A stretch of 64,000 bases of DNA from Sphingobium subterraneum (GTDB taxonomy: Bacteria > Pseudomonadota > Alphaproteobacteria > Sphingomonadales > Sphingomonadaceae). The position numbers were made by a program, and so were the translations under genes. The notes below the pieces were generated by a model. It did no database searches. It saw nothing but the letters and a program-made list of their open reading frames with translations, and had not been told where the DNA came from. The DNA lies in assembly GCF_014199435.1 (NCBI RefSeq), contig NZ_JACIJP010000001.1, forward strand, positions 992,001 through 1,056,000, written 5' to 3'. Shown piece after piece: positions 27,231 through 34,887 of this stretch; the first letter of the stretch is position 1; every line of letters begins with the position of its first letter.

Positions 27231-27839
27231 TCATGCGTATGCAAGGGACGACGCTGGATCGGTCGTGTATCCCGGGGACCAGTCCGCAAAGGCATCTGCA
27301 AAGGGGTCAAGCTCGATTGGCTCTACCTCTGTGATACATGTCAGAGTGGACTCGGCCTGTCGTCCCAGAGCGTGCATCGTGCGCGTGCGTTCGAGGCCTG
27401 CGTTTCCCTGTTCCAGTACGCGAGTAAACCGAGGTGTATCCGCGTGTGACTTGCAGGCCTTGGTCGCCCGGAACAGAGCTTCCCGTTCCAGGCATCGGCA
27501 GGACAGCTCGGCAACGGAGATATAGCCGGTTCCATCTCTCAATCTTATACGATGGCTGCCCTCAGACTTCTCGCGGATAACCAAAGGTGCCCTGCGGGAT
27601 CGCCCGGTGTGCAGCGCGGTCCACAGGTCATCCTTGATTTCCTGCCGAAGCCTGTACCGTGCGTCACTTACCACGGTGGCGTGAGCATCACGCTTTTGAG
27701 CAGCAGCGGTCACCCTCGTTGTCGCAGCAGCGGCGCGGCAGACCATACAGGAGCCACGATGACTGCCGCTGGCCAGTCTCTCAAAGGCAGAGACGGGCTT
27801 GGTCTCCTTGCAGGCTTTGCAGGTTTGGAAGTCGGTCAT
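27231..27839 (-). CDS. Zinc-ribbon-like protein of unknown function
   Basis: A protein of 202 residues (207 if ATG 27854 is used). The N-terminus has paired CxxC knuckles, CKACKETKPVSAFERLASG then GSCMVCR, a pattern seen in HNH-associated and phage zinc-ribbon proteins; no HNH histidines follow. The middle is basic and the C-terminus acidic (TEVEPIELDPFADAFADW). I prefer ATG 27839 because GGAG lies nine bases upstream. A nucleic-acid-binding role is inferred from the knuckles only. Confidence 0.55.
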   Translation of the reverse strand: MTDFQTCKACKETKPVSAFERLASGSHRGSCMVCRAAAATTRVTAAAQKRDAHATVVSDARYRLRQEIKDDLWTALHTGRSRRAPLVIREKSEGSHRIRLRDGTGYISVAELSCRCLEREALFRATKACKSHADTPRFTRVLEQGNAGLERTRTMHALGRQAESTLTCITEVEPIELDPFADAFADWSPGYTTDPASSLAYA

Positions 27840-27995
27840 TGCGGGTTGCTCCATAGGATGCCCCGCAGGACACTTTCCGCAAACCTGAGGTCAGCGAAAG
27901 GGGACCGAAGGGCGCACGGGTTTCTGGGGGTTTGAAGGGTGCTTAGCGTGACAAAATCGGGGGGTAGGGTATCAGCCTAGCCAAGTCCTCCCATG

Positions 27996-28427
27996 TCACG
28001 CTAAGCGGCGTTTGGATCGAGCCTGTTTGACGGTCGTATTGCGGGCCATGCAGGCACTGCCACTCTCGTCATAGCCAACGATATCGAGTGCTTTCAGACA
28101 GGCGACAAAATCCTCATCGCTCAGGGCCGGTGGCCAGCGGCGATTGACTTCGGCCAGCGCGTGCGAACGCGGCACGGTCAGACCCCATTGGCTGGAGCCC
28201 TGCCGGATCGGACCCGCGAAGCCCAACAGGTGCAGGGCGTTGCGTAGTGCTCCAAGGTTGAAGGCGTAGCAATCATTGCCACGGCTCGCCCGCTTGCGGC
28301 AGCCTGCCGAGCAATAGCGGGAGGTGGAACGACGGGCGTGATAGGTTGCGCCACAGGGCGCACAGACGCTCTGCCTGCCCATGGGGCGAGAGGGAGCGGT
28401 CACCGCTTGCGCGGCAGAAATAGACAT
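27996..28427 (-). CDS. Zinc-finger-like protein of unknown function
   Basis: A 143-residue protein with a CxxC...C-x3-C finger at residues 22-43 (VCAPCGATYHARRSTSRYC then SAGCRKRASRG), as in some recombination-directionality and phage regulatory proteins. The rest (YAFNLGALRNALHLLGFAG, then LSDEDFVACLKALDIVGYD) is unrecognised. It is the second zinc-finger-like gene in the island, and the two are not obviously paralogous. Confidence 0.55.
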   Translation of the reverse strand: MSISAAQAVTAPSRPMGRQSVCAPCGATYHARRSTSRYCSAGCRKRASRGNDCYAFNLGALRNALHLLGFAGPIRQGSSQWGLTVPRSHALAEVNRRWPPALSDEDFVACLKALDIVGYDESGSACMARNTTVKQARSKRRLA

Positions 28428-28508
28428 GAGTTTTGCTTCTCTGGGGTGCTTCTCAGGAAAAGGGTCCTCCTCCCCCCGGAGAAGCAGACAGGGGGAGGAG
28501 GTAGAGGG

Positions 28509-28826
28509 TCAGCCCCGGCCAATCCCCGGCTTGAACTCGCGGTGGTCCTTGGGGACCTTGCGATGATGCGCCGGAGGGATGTCGGAGGTAACTGCGGGCA
28601 GCTCGGGAGCAGCGCGACGGAGCGGAAGCGGCATGCTTACCGCGACCGGCTGGGGTTCATCGGGGAGCCGATGGATGGGTGCACCAATGTCGATACGCAC
28701 AACACCATTGCCAAAGTCTGTCAGGAACTCACGTTCGTCACGGACGGTCTCGGGCAGCGGGGTGTTGTTGCGGCGCTCGCCATACCAACGGCCCTCGCGG
28801 GAGCTGTAGCGTGTGCCTCGCATCAT
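28509..28826 (-). CDS. Unrecognised small protein
   Basis: A 105-residue protein rich in P, R and E, beginning MMRGTRYSSREGRWYGERRNN. Its ATG overlaps the stop codon of the upstream 41-codon gene by four bases (ATGA), which is the main evidence that it is translated. There are no recognisable domains, signal peptide or membrane segment. Confidence 0.5.
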   Translation of the reverse strand: MMRGTRYSSREGRWYGERRNNTPLPETVRDEREFLTDFGNGVVRIDIGAPIHRLPDEPQPVAVSMPLPLRRAAPELPAVTSDIPPAHHRKVPKDHREFKPGIGRG

Positions 28827-28948
28827 TGGTCGTCAGGCTCAGCCTCGCTCAGGTCGTCTCGCTCTTCGACGTCCATGCGCGTGATCTGGAGAAAGCCACC
28901 GCCAAGGTCGACGACGGTTTCAGCAGGGGTATCTGCAGGAGTGGTCAT
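28823..28948 (-). CDS. 41-residue acidic protein
   Basis: A short frame encoding MTTPADTPAETVVDLGGG and ending in a strongly acidic tail (VEERDDLSEAEPDDQ). The Shine-Dalgarno AAGGA lies six bases before its ATG and overlaps the TAA of the upstream 230-residue gene. Its own stop overlaps the ATG of the next gene (ATGA). This three-gene chain (29650 to 28509) suggests coupled translation. Function is unknown; the charge would suit a DNA mimic or an adaptor, but that is speculation. Confidence 0.6.
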   Translation of the reverse strand: MTTPADTPAETVVDLGGGFLQITRMDVEERDDLSEAEPDDQ

Positions 28949-28957
28949 AGCGCGTCC

Positions 28958-29650
28958 TTAATTGATCGTCTGGCGATGGTGCTTGGCGTAGGTCTCGGCT
29001 TGTGCCTTGATGCGCTCATCGCGCAGTATCTTCTCGCCAAGGGCCTTTGCTTCTTCACGTTCGGCCAGCTGCTGTCGGACGTTACGGGCATGACGCACGT
29101 CGGCGCGGGCCGCGTCGTCCAAGTCTTTCTGGCCTTCGATGCCCGCGATCAGCACCATGTTGTGGCGGATTTCATCAAGGCGGGCTTCGCGAGCCGTGCG
29201 GGCGTCGCGGTTATAGCGATAGACCGGAACAGCAACGGGCCTGCCATCAACATACTCGGTGCGATGCTCGACCACGTCGGCAAGCTCGGCGTCGATCCGG
29301 TCGGCTTCCTTGGCGAGCTGACGCAGGTTGGACATCTGCTCCAAAGCGGTGCGCTCTAGTGCGGTCGTGCCTTCACCTGCACCGCACAGGAGACGGGCAT
29401 CAACGCTCTTTTCCCGCAGCACTGTGATGAGAGCCGCATGGACAGCCTCCGGATCGGCGCTACCCGCACGCTCCATCACGACCTTTTGATCGTCGGGTGA
29501 AAGGGCTGAGATTGAAGGGGTCAGAATCTTGGGGTCGCCTTTCACGGTCCAGTTGGACGGCAACTCCTCCAAAGGACGAATATATGATGCGGCAGCCAGC
29601 TCCTCAGCTGTTGGTTCGGCGGCGGGGTCGGTGTGGGGGGTGTCGGTCAT
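28958..29650 (-). CDS. Unrecognised charged coiled-coil protein
   Basis: A 230-residue protein starting MTDTPHTDPAAEPTAEELAA at 29650; the longer ATG at 29815 would read through the terminator-like hairpin upstream. The first 50 residues are acidic and disordered. The C-terminal half is a charged helix with coiled-coil potential (AREARLDEIRHNMVLIAGIE, then NVRQQLAEREEAKALGEKIL). It heads a coupled chain with the 41-residue and 105-residue genes. I do not recognise the family. Confidence 0.55.
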   Translation of the reverse strand: MTDTPHTDPAAEPTAEELAAASYIRPLEELPSNWTVKGDPKILTPSISALSPDDQKVVMERAGSADPEAVHAALITVLREKSVDARLLCGAGEGTTALERTALEQMSNLRQLAKEADRIDAELADVVEHRTEYVDGRPVAVPVYRYNRDARTAREARLDEIRHNMVLIAGIEGQKDLDDAARADVRHARNVRQQLAEREEAKALGEKILRDERIKAQAETYAKHHRQTIN

Positions 29651-29765
29651 AAGATGCTTTCGATGAGGGAGCAGCGGGCTCCGTTGAGATGCTGGCGGGT
29701 GCCAGAAGGGAACCGCAGGGCCAGCGGGCGCACTGCGGGGTCTTTCGCTGCCGAGGCAGGAAACT

Positions 29766-29816
29766 AAAAAGGGTGGTACGTCCCGCCTGACCCGCTGAGC
29801 GCAAGCGGGACGCACC
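29766..29816 (-). terminator. Rho-independent terminator in the island
   Basis: On the minus strand GGTGCGTCCCGC (29816-29805) pairs with GCGGGACGTACC (29786-29775), 12 bp with one G-T wobble and an 18-base loop. Four bases later comes a run of five T (29770-29766). It lies downstream of the antirepressor-like gene and 116 bp upstream of the next gene's start. A competing inner stem AGCGGG/CCCGCT is also possible, so it might act as an attenuator. Confidence 0.7.
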
Positions 29817-29897
29817 GGTACGGGACCTCAACCCCGGCGGGGAGGTCGACCGAGCTGCAATGAGATGGAAGGCCGATAGCGGGTGTGGCGAGGGTGC

Positions 29898-29913
29898 CTT
29901 AGGTACACCTAAG
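29898..29913. promoter_or_regulatory. Palindromic operator candidate
   Basis: CTTAGGT-AC-ACCTAAG, two perfect 7 bp half-sites with a 2 bp spacer, overlaps the stop codon (29909-29911) of the shifted antirepressor frame. This size and symmetry is typical of a phage-type repressor operator. No cognate repressor gene is seen in the island. Confidence 0.45.
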
Positions 29914-30518
29914 TATGTTCCCTCCTCCGAGGGTGAGTACTAATGTGAAAGGCGCAGATTTCTGCGGACTGCCCTTGGGCCATCAACGTCCCCGCCATCT
30001 CCCGCGCGGCCTTCTCCATCTCAATGAAGTACCGGCGGGTCGCCCTCCCCCGGCTCTGTGCGTTCGACCATCGCGAGTTCCTTCGCGGTGTCGAGGGTGA
30101 GGAGATAGTCCGTACGGGGGCGACCGCGAGTTTTGCACACGCTCGTGCAAAAGTCGGGGCCTTCCTCGAACCCATACTCTGCAACGCGACGTCGCATCCA
30201 CTGGTGGAAACGGTCCTTGATACGGAGCCAATCGTAGAGCTGGCGGGCGTCGATCATGGTCTCCCCCTCACGGTCCTGCGGGATCACTGCGGCTTCGAAG
30301 GTGAGGAGGTGATCGATGCGGGGACGGCCCCGAGTTTTTACCGTGGCCGTGAAAAAGCCCTTCGCATTGTCGAACCTGTGCTCAGCTGTGCAGCGGCGCA
30401 TATATTGCGGAAAGCTATCATGCACTACCAACCATGGGTGCAGCTGCCGGGCGTTAATCATCAGGGTGCCCTCACGGTATTGCGGGATCACGACGGCTTC
30501 GAAGACCACTGATGGCAC
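29909..30518 (-). pseudogene. AntA/AntB antirepressor-like gene, tandem domain, frameshifted
   Basis: Two AntA-like modules in one frame: MINARQLHPWL...KTRGRPRIDHLLT (residues 20-73) and MIDARQLYDWL...KTRGRPRTDYLLTLDTAKELAMVERT (88 on), about half identical, period 68 residues. AntA proteins are phage antirepressor-type domains. The second module runs off its frame at a run of five G (plus-strand C at 30047-30051) and stops at 30021. Removing one G restores the expected continuation, EPGRATRRYFIEMEKAAREM, which ends at 29909. An in-frame ATG with its own purine-rich leader precedes each module (30461 and 30257). It may be an inactivated gene, a programmed shift or a base error. Confidence 0.75.
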
Positions 30519-30712
30519 TAAAGCCGCTTCTTTCGCCTCGCTAAGTCATGGCATTGGATAGGAGATTTCAATGCCCCGATACCCCTCTCGACGTTTCATC
30601 CGCCGAATAAATGACTGTTCCAAACACGAAAATTGCCCCTGTGGCGACGCCACCCCGCGCAAGGGAGGCGCGTTTTTGAGTAACCGGGCTCGGCCGCCAA
30701 ACGCATTGGGCA

Positions 30713-32194
30713 CTAAGTAGGTTTGCAAGGTTCCTTGATCCGATACTCATCAGGGATTGGGAGATTTGGATACGCAATGAGAGAGACCACCTTAGCCTTG
30801 CGTCGCAATTCCGCTTCGCCGCCATAGGTGCCGAACGTGAAGCCTGCTTTCTCGTGGCCGACGATCTGCGCCACTTCCTGTTCTGGCACTCGCCGCCGCT
30901 CCAACTGTCCAACGAAATTCTTGCGGAAAGAGTGGAAGGCCTTCACCCTATCCCGGTAGCCCTTCCCTGCCTTGTGCCGGGAGAATTCTTTCCCGGCATC
31001 CCCGCCCGGCTTTCCTCCCGGTCCTTCATCGCGAAAGCTCGGCCACAAGCGATTGCCCCCCTCGCCCGTCGCCTTATCCACGAGCCACCAGAGCGCCGGA
31101 TGAATAGGAACGTCCCGATTTCCAGCGCGCGTCTTTGCATCGGTTACGCGGATAAAGGGCACAGGCTTTCGCTGAATGTCCGCAACGGTAAGGGAGGCGA
31201 TTTCATCAAGCCGCATTCCCGAGTAAAGGGCGACCAGCATCAGCTCTGTCAGGTCGGCACGCTTAGGCGGCGGCGAAAACAGTTTCGTCAACTCGTCCTC
31301 GGTCCAAGCCACATAGCCCTGAGCGTTTATGCCCTCTTTCAATGTCCGATGATGACCCTCAAACGGGTTCTCACCATCGCAATGGCCACGCCGCTTTGCC
31401 CATTTCCAGAACGTTTTCAGGGTCGCCATGTGCCGGTTGACCGTAGCGTCCGCAAGACCCTTCGGCTGCCCTCCGTAGGCCTTCATCAACTCCCGCCATG
31501 GCATCTCGCGAGCCTTCGGCTTGCGCGCCCAATTCGGGTGCAACTGGCGAAGTGCGTCGACAAAATGAGCGGCATCGGGGTCGCGGACATCACGTATCGG
31601 CTTTTTGCCGAAGAAACCGGCGAATAGGTCAAAGGTGGCGAGCATCTGCTGCTCTGTGTTGGTCGCTTTGAGGCCGTGCTTGGTTCGCCACGTCACCATG
31701 TAGTCGTCCGCAAGCTCGCGAAATGGCGCTTGCATGGATTTGCGGATGGGCACAGGGAGCCCCTGAACCGTGCTGCGGGCATCGTGAAGGGCAGCTAGGC
31801 GATATTCTTCGACATCCGGCAGGTCATCTTGGCCTTCGTACTCCTCGGCAATCTTGCCGATTTCCCACTCAATCCCGGCTTCCACAGGGTCCTCTCCGGG
31901 CGTCTGAACTATGAACTCGCCCGCCTCAGCCCTTTGTCGGAGGTCATGGTACAGGGTCCGCAGCTGTGTCGGATCGAGGTCATCTGAGGGTGACTGTGGG
32001 GACACTGGAGGCAGCTCCAGCCACTGCAGCCGCAATCCTGCCTCCCACGCCTCTGCCTGTGCCTTTGCGGCTCTGCCGTCTGAGGTGGCGAGCGTGAGGT
32101 ATAAAAACTCTTTTCCACCATTCGCTGCGCGAATCATCAATGGGACTCGCACTTTCGCTTGGTAACGGTGGTGCTTTTTGCGAAGGAAAACCAA
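30713..32194 (-). CDS. Tyrosine site-specific integrase
   Basis: A 493-residue phage-type integrase. Catalytic residues are visible as R328 (SGMRLDEI), H421 and R424 (FHSFRKNF), H447 (IVGHEKAGF) and nucleophile Y457 (GTYGG). The N-terminus resembles an arm-binding domain (RKKHHRYQAKVRVP), followed by a core-binding region around 155-290. It sits beside attR and reads into the island, with repeated motifs just upstream of its start (32209-32238). It is about 6 kb from the intact tRNA end, the reverse of the more usual arrangement. Confidence 0.95.
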   Translation of the reverse strand: MVFLRKKHHRYQAKVRVPLMIRAANGGKEFLYLTLATSDGRAAKAQAEAWEAGLRLQWLELPPVSPQSPSDDLDPTQLRTLYHDLRQRAEAGEFIVQTPGEDPVEAGIEWEIGKIAEEYEGQDDLPDVEEYRLAALHDARSTVQGLPVPIRKSMQAPFRELADDYMVTWRTKHGLKATNTEQQMLATFDLFAGFFGKKPIRDVRDPDAAHFVDALRQLHPNWARKPKAREMPWRELMKAYGGQPKGLADATVNRHMATLKTFWKWAKRRGHCDGENPFEGHHRTLKEGINAQGYVAWTEDELTKLFSPPPKRADLTELMLVALYSGMRLDEIASLTVADIQRKPVPFIRVTDAKTRAGNRDVPIHPALWWLVDKATGEGGNRLWPSFRDEGPGGKPGGDAGKEFSRHKAGKGYRDRVKAFHSFRKNFVGQLERRRVPEQEVAQIVGHEKAGFTFGTYGGEAELRRKAKVVSLIAYPNLPIPDEYRIKEPCKPT

Positions 32195-32208
32195 CGATTG
32201 AAACTCTC

Positions 32209-32242
32209 TGTGTGCCCGTTTTGTGTGCCAGCTTTGTGGGCC
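32209..32242 (+). repeat. Right cluster of integrase arm-type motifs (candidate)
   Basis: TGTGTGCCCGTTTT (32209-32222) is followed directly by GTGTGCCAGCTTTGTG (32223-32238) and a looser GTGGGCC. Both exact motifs also occur 50-85 bp inside attL, in the opposite order. They lie immediately upstream of the integrase start (32194), so binding could also regulate integrase transcription. Confidence 0.55.
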
Positions 32243-32306
32243 ATAAGGTACGGAAAAGTCAAGGTTTCTAGGTTTTCTGCGGGTTAGACGTGTGCCAGTC
32301 TCCGTC

Positions 32307-32323
32307 TCCTGTCTCCCCGACCA
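32307..32323 (+). repeat. attR: 17 bp direct repeat
   Basis: An exact copy of the last 17 bases of tRNA-Pro (24838-24854), without the rest of the tRNA. It marks the right boundary of the island; chromosomal sequence resumes at 32324. Confidence 0.85.
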
Positions 32324-32447
32324 AGAGGGCCGTCTGCCACCGCCGACGCGGCTAGGCCCGAAAAAAGAGCGGTCGGGCCACTGCGCAAAGCGATTTGAAG
32401 CGCTGGCCTCTCTGCGATCGCATGTAAACGAACCGTCGCGTTCGCGA

Positions 32448-33500
32448 TCACGCCCAGTCCTGTGACAGTTTCACGACCGCGGCCAGTTCTGATTCCAGCC
32501 GCTCTGGCCTTGCCCAGCCGTGGAGGGCGCACAGCTCCGAGATCCGCCAGCGCCAGTCGTGATGCCGGAACATATTGGCGATGTTGCAGCGCCGCTGATC
32601 GGTGAATTCCGATTTACGCGCGATAAGGTCGTCGATCTCATCCGCGGCAATGCGGGGATCTTCGGACAGCTCGATGGTCGCGCCGTCCCAACACAGCATG
32701 TCGTCCGCCATCGTCGATACCGGCCTGCGCCCTGCCACGATGCACCCCGACGCCAGCGACTCCAGCCAGCGGCTTGTCACCATCATCGATACCGGACGAT
32801 GGGGAAGCACTTCCACCAAAAGATGAAACGCCAGCGAGATATGCGTCCGGTGCAGCAGCTTGAACAGCATGGACCGTTCGCGCGCGACCGTTGGTCCTGT
32901 CAGGTTTCCCAGCGGGGAATGGAGGTACAATGCGTCGCTATCCATCCGATGATAACGGTCGCACAGGACTTCGTGGTAGCTCGCCGGAGTCCGGCCATAG
33001 GCAATTAGGTCGATCGCGCGCGGCGTATCGAGAGAGCGCGGTGCCCAGCGAAGCACGTCTGCCCCCTGATGCAGATGATGAACGGCTATGCCGAAACGGT
33101 CACGGGGATAGGCCACATCCTCTTTCGCCGTGACGGTAATCGAATCAAATAACGCCGTTTCCCGAACAAATCCGTGTTCGAAATAGGAGTCGGTGACGAA
33201 CGCATGGATGCGCGCAAAGCGTTTCCGGGCGTCGGGAATCGAGCCGACCATGGCCAGATCGGCGGGCGAACCCGCCACGACAAACAGCACATCTCCTCCG
33301 ATCTCCGCCGCGTTGGGCAGCGGAGAAAACCGGGGTCGACGGGACACGAAGGGCGACCTGCCCATCCATCCGCGTGGCTGGTTCGTGGGAGACACCCATT
33401 GGGCGTCAAATATCTGGACCAAAAGTTCGGCGAATTCCTCGATCGCAGCCCATCCCTGGTGCGGATCGGCACGGCCCTTGCTCATGACCGTCATTTTCAT
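32448..33500 (-). CDS. Glycosyltransferase, CgeB/GT4-like
   Basis: A 350-residue protein with a GT-B C-terminal half. RSMLFKLLHRTHISLAFH then MVTSRWLESLASGCIVAGRRPV has the E-x-x-A-S-G-C-I element found in CgeB-like spore-maturation glycosyltransferases. The N-terminal half has the segments DVLFVVAGSPADLAMVG and HAFVTDSYFEHG. It lies directly outside attR in an exopolysaccharide and protein-sorting region. The sugar and acceptor are unknown. Confidence 0.7.
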   Translation of the reverse strand: MKMTVMSKGRADPHQGWAAIEEFAELLVQIFDAQWVSPTNQPRGWMGRSPFVSRRPRFSPLPNAAEIGGDVLFVVAGSPADLAMVGSIPDARKRFARIHAFVTDSYFEHGFVRETALFDSITVTAKEDVAYPRDRFGIAVHHLHQGADVLRWAPRSLDTPRAIDLIAYGRTPASYHEVLCDRYHRMDSDALYLHSPLGNLTGPTVARERSMLFKLLHRTHISLAFHLLVEVLPHRPVSMMVTSRWLESLASGCIVAGRRPVSTMADDMLCWDGATIELSEDPRIAADEIDDLIARKSEFTDQRRCNIANMFRHHDWRWRISELCALHGWARPERLESELAAVVKLSQDWA

Positions 33501-33521
33501 GTCAACACCGCCCGCATCCGC

Positions 33522-33617
33522 ATTGTATCAGCATCAAAGACCAGCAAGACGCCTACTGGCCGGACCCCGCAACAACCGGAATCGCGGCGTGTGCGGTTGT
33601 TGCATTCTGATACAATT
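33522..33617. repeat. Nested inverted repeats between two minus-strand genes
   Basis: The outer pair is ATTGTATCAG (33522-33531) and CTGATACAAT (33608-33617), exact over 10 bp with 76 bp between the arms. The inner pair is GCAACAACCG (33569-33578) and CGGTTGTTGC (33594-33603), exact over 10 bp with a 15-base loop. The outer right arm touches the stop codon of the EpsD-like gene. The structure could be a 3' hairpin of that transcript or a small miniature element; there is no T-run. Confidence 0.55.
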
Positions 33618-34458
33618 ATTTCTTCTCGGGCGCGGCGCTATAGCCGGGCTGATACTCGATTTTCGCCTTCGCCTTGGCTTCCTTCAGCCGGTCCATTCCG
33701 ATCTTGTCGAGGCTGTTGCTGCGGATCATGCGGGCCGCCGCCGCGCGGGCTTCCTCGGTTGGCACGGCAATCGGGGTACTCCCCGTGATGACGCTGACGG
33801 TCACGACGTTACCGGCTGGCACAATGAACGGCTCGCCGGGAGGCAGGGCCAGAATCTGCTTCATCGCCGCTGACGGAACCTGCGCGGAATCCATCTCGGC
33901 CTTCTTCATATCGAAGGCGATGTTGCGGCTTTTCAACTGATCCTGAACCTGGCCCAGCGTCTTGGTGCCCTGCAGTCCCTTGAGGACGCTCAGGTCAGAC
34001 GGCATCGGGAACACCAGCTGATCCAGCATATATTTCGTGCGGCCAGAGAAGAACATCGGATTCTCGGCAATATATTTGTCGACGGTTGCTGTGTCCGGCA
34101 CACGGACAGTGTCAAACGCCTTTTTGCCGTACATGCTCACCAGCAGTTGCTCGTTCATGCGGCGCTGCTGGATCAGATATTCCGCATCGCGATCCAGACC
34201 GGCTTCCTTGGCGGCTTGGGCCAGCAGCCGACGATCCACCATCTGCTGCAGAACGCGGCTCTGAACCGCTTTCTTGTCGACATTCGCGGGCAGGTTCAGC
34301 TGGGACAGCTCGGCGTTGAGTTCCTGAAGAGTGATTTCCTCACCATTGACCACGGCCACCACCTGGCCTGTAGCCTGCTTCGAGCAGCCCGACACGCATG
34401 CCGACGCCAACAGCAATGCGACAACGCCTTTGCTCCAAAAATGCCCCATCGACACCAT
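33616..34458 (-). CDS. EpsD-family peptidyl-prolyl isomerase lipoprotein
   Basis: A 280-residue lipoprotein with lipobox VSGC and lipidation at C25, followed by a SurA/PpiC-like N-domain (VVAVVNGEEITLQELNAELS) and a parvulin-like C-terminal half (TKYMLDQLVFPMPSDLSVLK). EpsD-type isomerases accompany exopolysaccharide and exosortase loci and probably help fold secreted components in the periplasm. The exosortase and its accessory lie just beyond. The start could also be the ATG at 34449 (MGHFWSK). Confidence 0.8.
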   Translation of the reverse strand: MVSMGHFWSKGVVALLLASACVSGCSKQATGQVVAVVNGEEITLQELNAELSQLNLPANVDKKAVQSRVLQQMVDRRLLAQAAKEAGLDRDAEYLIQQRRMNEQLLVSMYGKKAFDTVRVPDTATVDKYIAENPMFFSGRTKYMLDQLVFPMPSDLSVLKGLQGTKTLGQVQDQLKSRNIAFDMKKAEMDSAQVPSAAMKQILALPPGEPFIVPAGNVVTVSVITGSTPIAVPTEEARAAAARMIRSNSLDKIGMDRLKEAKAKAKIEYQPGYSAAPEKK

Positions 34459-34569
34459 ACTCCAAAAATAAATGGTTATTATACTTGCCGATCCGGCACA
34501 GGAACGTCATTTCAATAACAGGACGCGGATATACAGGTGATATGCGCGCAATGCAATGGGAGCGGAACG

Positions 34570-34812
34570 ATGGAAACTGTCTTTGATTGGGTCACCCTCG
34601 CTCTTTTTGCGGGATTGATTGTGCTGTTTCTGCAACGATCAAGTGAAGAGCAGCCACGCGACAGTCTGTGGCAATATCTGCTTCCCGCTTCGGGGTGCGG
34701 CCTGGCCAATTATGTCGGCAACGAAGGCCATGAATTTCTTGCTGTCGCCATCATCGGCGCGATCGTGGCATTTGTCCTGATCGTCCTGCGGCCATTCGCC
34801 GCTCAGAAATGA
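34570..34812 (+). CDS. Small two-helix membrane protein, candidate exosortase (XrtV-type) accessory
   Basis: An 80-residue protein, METVFDWVTLALFAGLIVLF, then a polar loop (QRSSEEQPRDSLWQYLLPAS) and a second membrane segment (FLAVAIIGAIVAFVLIVL). It matches my recollection of the small accessory protein encoded beside exosortase V in sphingomonads. The start at 34570 has GGAG and GCGGAACG just upstream; ATG 34537 would add an unlikely cysteine-containing extension. It is divergent from the EpsD-like gene and convergent with the exosortase gene. Confidence 0.65.
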   Translation: METVFDWVTLALFAGLIVLFLQRSSEEQPRDSLWQYLLPASGCGLANYVGNEGHEFLAVAIIGAIVAFVLIVLRPFAAQK

Positions 34813-34887
34813 CCTTACCTTATTCGGTAAATATTAGGTAAAATCTTCCGCTGACCGCTCCCACCTTCGGCGTACGTTCTCTCGCTA

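Noticed and set aside
30641..30677. Small hairpins on plus (GTGGCG-A-CGCCAC and CGCGC/GCGCG followed by five T).
   Set aside because: The second looks like a terminator but its stem is only 5 bp and no plus-strand gene ends there, so no role can be supported.
30546..30728. 60-codon minus frame overlapping the integrase end.
   Set aside because: No ribosome site, overlaps the integrase stop and has no conserved feature.
32355..32379. GGCCCGA/TCGGGCC repeat downstream of the glycosyltransferase at the island edge.
   Set aside because: A 7 bp stem with an 11-base loop and no T-run after it on either strand; too weak to call a terminator.
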